Below are positions 19,351 through 26,968 of a stretch of DNA of 64,000 nt, piece after piece. The notes under the pieces were generated by a model that ran no database searches, was not told the origin of the DNA, and saw only the letters and a list, made by a program, of their open reading frames with translations. The stretch's first letter is position 1. Each line of letters starts with the position of its first letter. Position numbers and translations under genes: made by a program. This DNA is from Solimonas sp036405815 (GTDB lineage: Bacteria > Pseudomonadota > Gammaproteobacteria > Nevskiales > Nevskiaceae), in NCBI GenBank assembly GCA_036405815.1, contig DASWWX010000063.1:62001-126000 (forward strand). Direction: 5' to 3'.

Positions 19351-20652
19351 ATGAACATCACCGGCACCTACGGCCGAGTCATTCTGGGCGGCGCGTTGCT
19401 GGCCACCAGCGTCGGCGCGGCGGCCCAGCAGGCCGTCACCACGGAAGACGTCGATCAACGCCTGCGCATCCTCGAGCGCAAGCTCGAGCTGGAAAAGGAG
19501 GCGGCCGACGCCAAGGCCAAGGACACGCCCTCGACCAGCCTTTCGGACAAGGGTCTGTCGATCAAGAAGGGCGACAACGAATTCAAGTTCAACGCGCTGG
19601 TGCAGTTCGACGGCCGCTGGTTCACCGGCGACACCGTGCCGACGACCGCGGACACGTTCACGTTCCGCCGCATCCGCCCGACCTTCCAGGGTTCGGTGGG
19701 CAAGCTGGTCGGCTACCGTCTGACGCCGGAATTCGCCGGCAGCAGCGCGTCGATCGTCGATGCCTACATCGATCTGAAGTTCTCGCCGGCAGCCACCGTG
19801 CGCGCCGGCAAGGTCAAGGGCCCGGTCGGCCTCGAACGCCTGCAGGGCGGCGGCGCGACCGCCTTCATCGAACGCGGCCTGCCCACGGAACTGGCGCCGA
19901 ACCGCGAGCTGGGCGTGCAGCTGCAGGGCGACCTGCTCGACAAGACGCTGAACTACACGGTCGGTGTCTACAACGGCTCGCGCGACGGCGAAGACGGTGG
20001 TGCCACCGATAACAACGGCCGCAAGGAAGTGGCGGCGCGCGTGTTCTACGAACCGACGCCGGGCATCGGCTTCGGCGTCGGCGCCTCGCACGGCAGCAAG
20101 CGCGGCGCGACCGAAGCCCCGCGCAACTACGCGACCGTCGACCGTCGCACCGGTATCTCGTACGCGGCCAACACCAGCTACGACGGCGACGCCACCCGCA
20201 TCTCGCCGCAGGGTTACGTCTACACCGGCCCGTTCGGCCTGCTCGGCGAGTACATCGTCTCCAAGCAGGAGCTGGTCAACGGCGCCAACCGCGGCGAGGT
20301 CAGCAACAACGCCTGGCAGGTGGTCGGCAGCTACGTGCTGACCGGCGAGGACGCCAGCTACCGCGGCGTCAAGCCGAAGACGCCGTTCCAGAGCGGCGCC
20401 GAAGGCTGGGGCGCGCTGGAACTGGTCGCCCGCATCGGCGAGCTGACGGCGGACGACGAGGGCGTCGCGATCGGCGCGTTCGCCGCTACCGGTGTCGAGT
20501 CGATCCAGAACCTCGGCGTCGGCGTGAACTGGTACCTCAACAGCAACGTCCGCGTCGCCGTGAACTACAACCAGACCGCGTTCTCGAACTTCTCCGGTCC
20601 CGACCGCGAAGACGAGAAGTCGATCTTCACCCGTCTGCAGCTGCAGTTCTGA
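19351..20652 (+). CDS. OprP/OprO-family anion-selective porin
   Basis: A 433-residue outer-membrane porin. A signal peptide (residues 1 to about 26, ending AAAQ) precedes a coiled-coil segment rich in Glu/Lys (about 33-60). A beta-barrel follows with VQFDGRWF, RRIRPTFQGSVG, and a C-terminal Phe (LQLQF) recognised by BamA. The Porin_O_P family includes phosphate-selective OprP. Here the context of sulfate-binding proteins suggests uptake of sulfate or other anions. I start at ATG 19351, which has a GGGAG site. An upstream in-frame ATG at 19327 lacks one. Confidence 0.9.
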   Translation: MNITGTYGRVILGGALLATSVGAAAQQAVTTEDVDQRLRILERKLELEKEAADAKAKDTPSTSLSDKGLSIKKGDNEFKFNALVQFDGRWFTGDTVPTTADTFTFRRIRPTFQGSVGKLVGYRLTPEFAGSSASIVDAYIDLKFSPAATVRAGKVKGPVGLERLQGGGATAFIERGLPTELAPNRELGVQLQGDLLDKTLNYTVGVYNGSRDGEDGGATDNNGRKEVAARVFYEPTPGIGFGVGASHGSKRGATEAPRNYATVDRRTGISYAANTSYDGDATRISPQGYVYTGPFGLLGEYIVSKQELVNGANRGEVSNNAWQVVGSYVLTGEDASYRGVKPKTPFQSGAEGWGALELVARIGELTADDEGVAIGAFAATGVESIQNLGVGVNWYLNSNVRVAVNYNQTAFSNFSGPDREDEKSIFTRLQLQF

Positions 20653-20682
20653 TCCCACGTCCGATCTCACATCCGATCTCGC

Positions 20683-20704
20683 GGGGCGGCCGCAGGGCCG
20701 CCCC
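20683..20704 (+). other. GC-rich intercistronic hairpin, porin-sbp
   Basis: A 9-bp stem, GGGGCGGCC (20683-20691) with GGCCGCCCC (20696-20704), loop GCAG, and no U-tract. It probably stabilises or separates segments of the transcript rather than ending it. The 8-mer CCGATCTC occurs twice just before it (20661 and 20673). Confidence 0.65.
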
Positions 20705-20731
20705 CACTCACTTCCCCAGGAGCGCATTCCC

Positions 20732-21724
20732 ATGAAACTCAAAGCCCTCGTCGCCGCCGCGGCCCTGGCCGTCCCGCTGTTCGCCCACGCGGCGAGCTTC
20801 GAACTGCTCAACGTGTCCTACGATCCGACGCGCGAGCTGTACAAGGATTTCAACGACGCCTTCGCCAAGGCTTACAAGGCCAAGACCGGCGATACGGTGA
20901 CGATCAAGCAGTCGCACGGCGGTTCCGGCAAGCAGGCGCGCGCGGTCGTCGATGGCCTGCAGGCCGACGTGCTGACGCTGGCCCTGGCCGGCGACGTCGA
21001 CGCCGTGGCCAACGCCAAGCTGCTGCCGGCGGACTGGCAGAAGCGCCTGCCGGAAGGCTCGGCGCCCTACACCAGCACGATCGTGTTCCTGGTGCGCGGC
21101 GGCAACCCAAAGAAGATCAAGGACTGGGACGATCTGGCCAAGCCGGGCGTCTCGGTGATCACGCCGAATCCGAAGACCTCTGGCGGCGCGCAGTGGAACT
21201 ACCTCGCCGCCTGGGAGTTCGCCAAGCGCAAGTACGGCAGCGAGGCCAAGGCCAAGGCGTTCGTCGAGAAGCTCTACAAGAACGTGCCCGTGCTCGACAC
21301 CGGCGCGCGCGGTTCGACCACCACGTTCGTGCAGCGCGGCATCGGCGACGTGTTCATCTCCTGGGAGAACGAAGCGTTTCTCGCGAAGAAGGAGTTCGGC
21401 GAGGACAAGTTCGAGATCGTCGTGCCGTCGCTGAGCATCCTGGCGCAGCCGACCGTGGCGGTCGTCGACAAGGTCGTCGACAAGAAGAAGACCCGCGCCG
21501 CCGCCGAGGCCTACCTGCAGTATCTCTACTCGGATGAAGGCCAGGATCTGGCCGGAAAGCACTACTACCGCCCGACCGGCGCCAAGGCCAAGGCCAAGTA
21601 CGAGAGCCAGTTCCCGAAGCTGGAACTGTTCACGATCGACGACGCGTTCGGTGGCTGGACCCAGGCGAAGAAGGACCACTTCTCCGACGGCGGCACCTTC
21701 GACCAGATCTATCTGAAGAACTGA
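20732..21724 (+). CDS. sbp: Periplasmic sulfate-binding protein
   Basis: A 330-residue substrate-binding protein of the sulfate ABC importer. A signal peptide (1-20, ending AHA) precedes the mature domain. All the classical sulfate contacts are present: Asp in LNVSYDPTREL, Ser in SHGGSGKQA, the Ser-Gly-Gly loop in KTSGGAQWNYLAAW, Ala/Gly in DTGARGSTTTF, and Trp in ISWENEA. It therefore should bind sulfate (and probably thiosulfate) without water mediation. It is the first of two tandem paralogues; hairpins flank it. The permease and ATPase genes are downstream (23934-26960). Confidence 0.95.
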   Translation: MKLKALVAAAALAVPLFAHAASFELLNVSYDPTRELYKDFNDAFAKAYKAKTGDTVTIKQSHGGSGKQARAVVDGLQADVLTLALAGDVDAVANAKLLPADWQKRLPEGSAPYTSTIVFLVRGGNPKKIKDWDDLAKPGVSVITPNPKTSGGAQWNYLAAWEFAKRKYGSEAKAKAFVEKLYKNVPVLDTGARGSTTTFVQRGIGDVFISWENEAFLAKKEFGEDKFEIVVPSLSILAQPTVAVVDKVVDKKKTRAAAEAYLQYLYSDEGQDLAGKHYYRPTGAKAKAKYESQFPKLELFTIDDAFGGWTQAKKDHFSDGGTFDQIYLKN

Positions 21725-21743
21725 TCGAGCGCTTCGTACGGGC

Positions 21744-21768
21744 GAGGGCCGCCGCCATGGCGGCCCTC
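21744..21768 (+). other. Intercistronic hairpin between sbp paralogues
   Basis: A 10-bp perfect stem, GAGGGCCGCC (21744-21753) with GGCGGCCCTC (21759-21768), 5-base loop, no U-tract. It may protect the upstream message and set unequal levels of the two binding proteins. Confidence 0.65.
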
Positions 21769-21794
21769 CCACCCGCTCCCCACCGGACCCCGAC

Positions 21795-22829
21795 ATGAAT
21801 GCCTATCGCAATCCACTGACCCGTGTGGTGGCGCTCGCACAGCTCGCGCTCGGCGCGCTGCTGCTGACGCCGAGCGCGGAAGCCGCGAACTACACACTGC
21901 TCAACGCGGCCTACGACGTCGCCCGCGACGTCTACAAGGATCTGAATCCGCTCTTCGTCGCCGACTGGCAGAAAGCCCATCCTGGCGACACGGTGAAGGT
22001 CGACCAGTCGCACGGCGGCTCCAGCAAGCAGGCGCGCGCCGTCATCGACGGTCTGCAGGCAGACATCGCAGCGATGAACAGTCCGCTGGATATCGACGCC
22101 ATCGCCAAGGCCGGCCTGACGCCGGCAGACTGGGCCCAGCGCCTGCCGCACGCCAGCAGTCCGTCCTGGTCGACGATCCTGTTCCTGGTGCGCAAGGGCA
22201 ACCCCAAGCAGATCAAGGACTGGAACGATCTGGTCCGGCCGGACGTCAAGGTCGTGATCCCTAACCCGAAGACCTCGGGCAACGCGCGCTACAGCTATCT
22301 CGCAGCCTGGGAATACGCGCGACGCCAGCCCGGCGGCAACGATGCGACGGCGCGTGCGTTCGTCGCCCGCTTCCTCGCCAACGTGCCGGTGTTCGACACC
22401 GGCGGCCGCGGCGCGACCACGACCTTCGTGCAGCGCGGCATCGGCGACGTGCTGCTGACCTTCGAGAACGAAGTGCAGCTGATCGCCTCCGAGTTCGCCG
22501 CCGAACAGGGCTTCCAGATCGTGGTGCCGCCGCTGTCGGTGCGCACCGACAACCCGATCGCCGTCGTCGACAAGATCGCCGACAGGAAGAAGACCCGCCC
22601 GGTGGCCGAGGCCTACGCCAAGTTCCACTTCTCGCCGGCGGGCCAGGAAGTATTCGCCAAGTACGGCCTGCGGCCGTCGGACCCGGCGATCCTGGCACGG
22701 CATCGCGAACGCTTCCCGGCACTGGAACTGTTCACCGTCGAGGACCGGTTCGGCGGCTGGGAAGCCACGCACAAGACGCACTTCACCGACGGCGGCGTGT
22801 TCGACCAGATCATGCAGGCCAAGAACTGA
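21795..22829 (+). CDS. Second sulfate-binding-protein paralogue with altered pocket
   Basis: A 344-residue periplasmic binding protein with a longer signal peptide (about 1-30, ending AEA). It aligns throughout with the preceding Sbp: QSHGGSSKQARAVIDGLQAD, VIPNPKTSG, TTTFVQRGIGDV and FGGWEATHKTHFTDGG. Several ligand-contact positions differ. The Ser-Gly-Gly loop is TSGNARYS. The Trp of the WENEA motif is Phe (TFENEV). TLALA is AMNSP. It may bind a different oxyanion or an organosulfur compound, or bind sulfate weakly. The gene probably arose by tandem duplication. A strong terminator follows. Confidence 0.9.
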   Translation: MNAYRNPLTRVVALAQLALGALLLTPSAEAANYTLLNAAYDVARDVYKDLNPLFVADWQKAHPGDTVKVDQSHGGSSKQARAVIDGLQADIAAMNSPLDIDAIAKAGLTPADWAQRLPHASSPSWSTILFLVRKGNPKQIKDWNDLVRPDVKVVIPNPKTSGNARYSYLAAWEYARRQPGGNDATARAFVARFLANVPVFDTGGRGATTTFVQRGIGDVLLTFENEVQLIASEFAAEQGFQIVVPPLSVRTDNPIAVVDKIADRKKTRPVAEAYAKFHFSPAGQEVFAKYGLRPSDPAILARHRERFPALELFTVEDRFGGWEATHKTHFTDGGVFDQIMQAKN

Positions 22830-22869
22830 TCCGCATCCGTCTGCTCACTTTTCTCTCCCAGGGAAATTC

Positions 22870-22904
22870 GGGGCGGGCACGGACGGTCCGCCCCTTCTTT
22901 TTTT
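22870..22904 (+). terminator. Terminator after the second sulfate-binding gene
   Basis: GGGGCGG (22870-22876) pairs with CCGCCCC (22888-22894), followed by TTCTTTTTTT. It separates the porin-binding protein genes from the TOBE protein and the permease genes. Confidence 0.85.
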
Positions 22905-22917
22905 CAGGTACCGACAC

Positions 22918-23148
22918 ATGAGCATCACCGGCATCAACACCCGCAATCAGTTCCGCGGCAAGGTCGTGGCCATCCACCGCAGCCCGGTGGTCTCGGAAAT
23001 CGAGATCGAGACGCCGGCCGGCATCGTCAGCGCGGTCGTCACCAGCAGTTCGATCGAACGGCTCGGCCTGCGCGTGGGCGACCATGCCGCCGCGCTGTTC
23101 AAGGCCACCGAGGTCATGGTGGCGAAGCTGTCGGACCTGCATGACTGA
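22918..23148 (+). CDS. Stand-alone TOBE/Mop-domain protein
   Basis: A 76-residue protein consisting of one Mop/TOBE domain: NTRNQFRGKVVAIHRSPVV, then SEIEIETPAGIVSAVVT and the C-terminal ALFKATEVMVAK. Such single-domain proteins (molbindins) store or carry oxyanions, classically molybdate, and some bind tungstate or sulfate. The gene lies between sulfate-binding protein genes and the sulfate permease, so an oxyanion-homeostasis role is plausible. It starts just after a terminator. Its stop overlaps a possible upstream start of the next gene. Confidence 0.87.
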   Translation: MSITGINTRNQFRGKVVAIHRSPVVSEIEIETPAGIVSAVVTSSSIERLGLRVGDHAAALFKATEVMVAKLSDLHD

Positions 23149-23182
23149 CGCCTCGCCCCTGCCCCGTCGCCGTCACTTCGCC

Positions 23183-23806
23183 ATGTGCCTGATCGTCCAC
23201 AAACCCGCCGGACTGCGCATTCCGCACGAACTGCTGCGGGCGGCCCTGACCTTGAACCCCGATGGCTGGGGCGCGATGGGCTTTGCCGCCGGCGGGCGCC
23301 TGCTGCTGGAACGCGGCACGCACATTCAGCCCGAAGCGCTGTTCGAGTTCGAGGAACGCCACGCCGACGCCGAGTACGCGCTGCACCTGCGCAAGCAGAC
23401 GCGCGGCAGCAGCAGCCTGGAGAACGCGCATCCGTTCCGCGTCATGGATGGCCTGTATCTGATGCACAACGGCACGCTGCCGATTCAGGCGCGCGTGCCC
23501 GGCCGCTCGGACACCTGGCATTTCACGACCGACATCCTGCGGCCGCTGGCGCATCGCCACCCCGGCCTGCTCCGCGACTACGCGTTCGTGCGCCTGCTGG
23601 AACTGGTGCTGCGCCCGGAGAACAAGCTCGCGCTACTGGACGAGCGGCTGCGCCGCATCGTGCTGTTCAATCGCGAGCACGGTGCGGAACTGGAGGGCCT
23701 GTGGCTCAGCAACACGCGCTGGATCGACCGCGCGCAGTTCCCGCTGGCCACACCGCCGCAGCCGCAGGAGCGCAGCTGGGCACCCGACGCCTTGGACTTT
23801 CTTTGA
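23183..23806 (+). CDS. Class II glutamine amidotransferase-like protein
   Basis: A 207-residue Ntn-hydrolase-like domain. After Met removal Cys2 would be the N-terminal nucleophile (MCLIVHKPAG). Other GATase II features are HLRKQTRG (Arg contact), the LMHNG oxyanion-hole motif (residues about 94-98), and SDTWHFTTDI (Ser/Asp contact). No synthetase domain is attached, so the ammonia acceptor or alternative hydrolase role is unknown. I chose ATG 23183 because only this start exposes the cysteine. An in-frame ATG at 23141 would overlap the TOBE stop. It sits inside the sulfate locus. Confidence 0.8.
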   Translation: MCLIVHKPAGLRIPHELLRAALTLNPDGWGAMGFAAGGRLLLERGTHIQPEALFEFEERHADAEYALHLRKQTRGSSSLENAHPFRVMDGLYLMHNGTLPIQARVPGRSDTWHFTTDILRPLAHRHPGLLRDYAFVRLLELVLRPENKLALLDERLRRIVLFNREHGAELEGLWLSNTRWIDRAQFPLATPPQPQERSWAPDALDFL

Positions 23807-23810
23807 TTCT

Positions 23811-23829
23811 TTATTCGTTTCAAGAATAA
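23811..23829 (+). promoter_or_regulatory. Inverted repeat upstream of cysTWA
   Basis: TTATTC (23811-23816) and GAATAA (23824-23829) form a perfect inverted repeat with a 7-base spacer in an AT-rich stretch of otherwise GC-rich DNA, 105 bp before cysT. The T-N11-A geometry fits a LysR-type regulator such as CysB, but the assignment is inference. No convincing -35/-10 pair could be fixed. Confidence 0.4.
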
Positions 23830-23933
23830 GAGTCTTCCCACTGATTCCTTCTCGATTTCGATAGCGCCCGATACGATGCGCGCGCTTTCGTGACACCTCG
23901 CTCCGCTTTCTCCTCACCCCCCTTCGTCTTCAC

Positions 23934-24812
23934 ATGTCACTCTCCCCCTCTGCCGGCACTATGGCGCCCGCCGTCCCGGCACTGAAACGACGCCGATCGG
24001 TGATACCGGGCTTCGGCCTGACGCTGGGCTTCACGGTGCTGTACCTGAGCCTGATCGTGCTGATTCCGCTCGCCGGCGTTTTCTTCAAGTCCGCCGAGCT
24101 GGGCTGGGGCGGCTTCTGGCAGGTGGTGACCGCGCCGCGGGTGCTGGCGGCCCTGAAGCTCAGCTTCGGCGCCGCCTTGATCGGCGCGCTGATCAACGCG
24201 GTGTTCGGTACGCTGGTCGCGTGGGTCTTCGTGCGCTACCGCTTTCCGGCCAAGCGCTTCTTCGACGCGATCATCGACCTGCCGTTCGCGCTGCCGACCG
24301 CGGTGGCCGGCATCGCGCTGACGGCGCTGTACGCCGGCAACGGCTGGGTCGGCCAGTTCCTGGAGCCGATGGGCATTAAGGTCGCCTACACGCCGCTGGG
24401 CGTGATCGTCGCCTGCACCTTTATCGGCCTGCCCTTCGTCGTGCGCACGGTGCAGCCGGTGCTGGAAGAGGCCGAGAAGGAGCTGGAGGAAGCCGCCGCA
24501 TCGCTGGGTGCCAACCGATTCCAGACCATCACCAAGGTGATTCTGCCGACGATCCTGCCGGCGATCCTCACCGGCTTCACGCTCGCCTTCGCGCGCGCCG
24601 CCGGCGAGTACGGCTCGATCATCTTCATCGCCGGCAACATGCCGATGGTGAGCGAGATCGCGCCGCTGCTGATCGTCATCAAGCTCGAAGAATTCGACTA
24701 TGCCGGCGCCAGCGCCGTCGCCGTCGCGATGCTGTCGCTGTCGCTGCTGCTGCTGCTGGCGATCAACGCCCTGCAGATCTGGACCCGCAGCCGCCGTGAA
24801 CGCAGCCGGTAA
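23934..24812 (+). CDS. cysT: Sulfate ABC transporter permease CysT (CysU)
   Basis: A 292-residue inner-membrane permease with about six hydrophobic helices. The cytoplasmic EAA coupling motif is EEAAASLGANRFQTITKVILP (read as EEAAASLGA, then NRFQTITKVILP). LPFALPTAVAGIALTALY is a hallmark of CysT/ModB-like permeases. It pairs with CysW, encoded 12 bp downstream, and with CysA. Sulfate delivered by Sbp crosses the membrane through the CysT/CysW dimer. The start at 23934 leaves a short polar N-terminus; an in-frame ATG at residue 10 is an alternative. Confidence 0.96.
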   Translation: MSLSPSAGTMAPAVPALKRRRSVIPGFGLTLGFTVLYLSLIVLIPLAGVFFKSAELGWGGFWQVVTAPRVLAALKLSFGAALIGALINAVFGTLVAWVFVRYRFPAKRFFDAIIDLPFALPTAVAGIALTALYAGNGWVGQFLEPMGIKVAYTPLGVIVACTFIGLPFVVRTVQPVLEEAEKELEEAAASLGANRFQTITKVILPTILPAILTGFTLAFARAAGEYGSIIFIAGNMPMVSEIAPLLIVIKLEEFDYAGASAVAVAMLSLSLLLLLAINALQIWTRSRRERSR

Positions 24813-24824
24813 GGAAGAACCGTC

Positions 24825-25736
24825 ATGACCACATCGACCTCCCCGACCACGACCGGCCTGCCGCCGGAGTTCTCACCCGAAGGCCCGCTGATCCGGCGCA
24901 ACTCCGCGATCAGCGAGAACCGCTGGGTGCAGAACACGCTGATCGCCGTCGCGCTGCTGTTCCTGCTCGGCTTCCTGCTGCTGCCGCTGATCGCGGTCTT
25001 CTTCGAGGCGCTGCGTAACGGCTGGGTAACCTACAAGGACGCCCTGCTCGATCCGGACGCGCTGGCGGCGATCCGCCTGACGCTGGTGGCCGCCGCCATC
25101 GCCGTGCCGCTGAACCTGGTCTTCGGCATCGCTGCGGCCTGGGCGATCACCAAGTTCGAGTTCCGCGGCAAATCGCTGCTGATCACGCTGATCGACCTGC
25201 CGTTCTCGGTCTCGCCGATCGTCGCCGGCCTGATCTACATCCTGATCTTCGGCCGTCACGGCTGGGCCGGTCCCTGGCTCGACGAGCACGACATTCAGAT
25301 CGTGTTCGCGCTGCCCGGCATCGTGCTGGCGACGGTATTCGTGACCTTCCCGTTCGTGGCCCGCGAACTGATCCCGCTGATGCAGGAACAGGGCACCGAC
25401 TACGAGCAGGCCTCGCTGTCGCTGGGCGCCAGCGGCTGGCAGACGTTCTGGCGCGTGACGCTGCCCAGCATCAAGTGGGCGCTGCTGTACGGCACGCTGC
25501 TGTGCACCGCGCGCGCGATGGGCGAGTTCGGCGCGGTCAGCGTCGTCTCCGGCCATATCCGCGGTCAGACCAACACGATGCCGCTGCACGTCGAAATTCT
25601 CTACAACGAGTACCAGTTCGCCGGTGCCTTTGCGGTCGCCTCGCTACTGGCGCTGTTCGCGCTGGTGACGCTGGCGCTGAAGTCCTATCTCGAATGGCGC
25701 CACGGCGACGAACTCGCCGCGACGCGCCGGCACTGA
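24825..25736 (+). CDS. cysW: Sulfate ABC transporter permease CysW
   Basis: A 303-residue permease with about six membrane segments. The EAA motif lies in QASLSLGASGWQTFWRVTLP, and DLPFSVSPIVAGLIYILIFG is the CysW counterpart of the CysT signature. A polar N-terminal extension of about 35 residues precedes the first helix. It starts 12 bp after cysT with an AGGAAG-like site, so translation is linked. It forms a heterodimer with CysT. A small hairpin separates it from cysA. Confidence 0.96.
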   Translation: MTTSTSPTTTGLPPEFSPEGPLIRRNSAISENRWVQNTLIAVALLFLLGFLLLPLIAVFFEALRNGWVTYKDALLDPDALAAIRLTLVAAAIAVPLNLVFGIAAAWAITKFEFRGKSLLITLIDLPFSVSPIVAGLIYILIFGRHGWAGPWLDEHDIQIVFALPGIVLATVFVTFPFVARELIPLMQEQGTDYEQASLSLGASGWQTFWRVTLPSIKWALLYGTLLCTARAMGEFGAVSVVSGHIRGQTNTMPLHVEILYNEYQFAGAFAVASLLALFALVTLALKSYLEWRHGDELAATRRH

Positions 25737-25753
25737 TGTCGTCCTGACCAGCA

Positions 25754-25773
25754 CCCGGCCGTCCGTGGCCGGG
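25754..25773 (+). other. Hairpin between cysW and cysA
   Basis: CCCGGCC (25754-25760) pairs with GGCCGGG (25767-25773), loop of 6, followed by only ACTTTAAA. It is too weak for a full terminator and may attenuate transcription or protect the cysTW message. Confidence 0.5.
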
Positions 25774-25829
25774 ACTTTAAAGACAAGCAGTCCAAGTCCA
25801 GTCGCTCAAGGCAAGCAGATCGAAACATC

Positions 25830-26960
25830 ATGAACATCCAGATCCGCGACATCCACAAGCTGTTCGGCAGCTTCCAGGCGCTCAACCGCGTCGATCTCGA
25901 CATCGCCTCCGGCGAGCTGATCGCGCTGCTCGGCCCGTCCGGCTCCGGCAAGACCACGCTGCTGCGCGTTATCGCCGGCCTGGAATTCCCGGACCATGGC
26001 CGCATCCTGTTCGGCGACGAGGACATTGCGCTGCGTCCGATCCGCGAGCGTCGCGTCGGCTTCGTGTTCCAGCACTACGCGCTGTTCAAGCACATGACGG
26101 TGTTCGACAACGTCGCCTTCGGTCTGCGCGTGCGCGAGCGCAAGGAGCGCCCCAGCGAGGATGCGATCCGCAAGAAGGTTCTGGAGCTGATCGACCTGGT
26201 GCAGCTCGGCGGACTGGACAAGCGTTACCCGACGCAGCTCTCCGGCGGCCAGCGTCAGCGCGTGGCGCTGGCGCGCGCACTGGCGATCGACCCGCGCGTG
26301 CTGTTGCTGGACGAGCCGTTCGGCGCGCTCGACGCCAAGGTGCGCAAGGAACTGCGCCGCTGGCTGCGCGAGCTGCACAACAAGACCGGCTACACCACGA
26401 TCTTCGTCACGCACGACCAGGAGGAAGCGCTGGAACTGGCTGACCGCGTCGTCATCATGAATCGCGGCGCCATCGAACAGGTCGGCAGCGTCGACGAGGT
26501 CTACGAGCGCCCGGCCAGTCCGTTCGTGTTCGACTTCCTCGGCGGCACCAACGTGCTGCCGGGCGAGCTGCGCGATCGCAAGGTTTTCTTCGGCGGGCAT
26601 GAGCTCGCCGTACTGGCCGAGGACCGCATCGCCGCCAGCGGTCCCGTCGATGTCTACGTGCGCCCCGGCGACCTGCGCCTGACCGACGCACAGGCGCCGG
26701 GCATCGATGCGGAACTGAAGCAAGTCCAGCGCACCGGCCCGATCGTGCGCGCACAGGCCGTGGTGGCCGGCGGCGCCACGTTGACCGTCGAGCTGCCGCA
26801 CCTGCACCACGACGTTCCGCACTTCAAGACGGGCAATCGCGTGCGCCTGCGTCTGGCGCAGTTCAGCGTCTATCCCCACGCATCACCGACGGCGCAAGCG
26901 ACCACGCTCGCGGCGCTGATGCTGACCGGTCACGAACGGGAGCGCGGCCGCCTCGGCTGA
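25830..26960 (+). CDS. cysA: Sulfate ABC transporter ATP-binding protein CysA
   Basis: A 376-residue ABC ATPase. The Walker A motif GPSGSGKT is at 35-42, the signature LSGGQ at 137-141, the Walker B LLLDEP at 158-163, and the switch histidine in FVTHDQEEA near 190-198. A C-terminal TOBE-type regulatory domain (about 235-350) is typical of CysA and can sense sulfate. It energises CysT/CysW. It is 93 bp after cysW and ends 8 bp from the convergent exporter gene, with no terminator visible between. Confidence 0.96.
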   Translation: MNIQIRDIHKLFGSFQALNRVDLDIASGELIALLGPSGSGKTTLLRVIAGLEFPDHGRILFGDEDIALRPIRERRVGFVFQHYALFKHMTVFDNVAFGLRVRERKERPSEDAIRKKVLELIDLVQLGGLDKRYPTQLSGGQRQRVALARALAIDPRVLLLDEPFGALDAKVRKELRRWLRELHNKTGYTTIFVTHDQEEALELADRVVIMNRGAIEQVGSVDEVYERPASPFVFDFLGGTNVLPGELRDRKVFFGGHELAVLAEDRIAASGPVDVYVRPGDLRLTDAQAPGIDAELKQVQRTGPIVRAQAVVAGGATLTVELPHLHHDVPHFKTGNRVRLRLAQFSVYPHASPTAQATTLAALMLTGHERERGRLG

Positions 26961-26968
26961 ACCAAGCC

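Noticed and set aside
22918..26960. Molybdate (mod) instead of sulfate transport for the ABC genes, because of the Mop-type protein
   Set aside because: Both permeases, the ATPase with its C-terminal domain and the first binding protein carry sulfate-family signatures, including the WENEA Trp and SHGGSGKQA. Only the small TOBE protein would fit molybdate.
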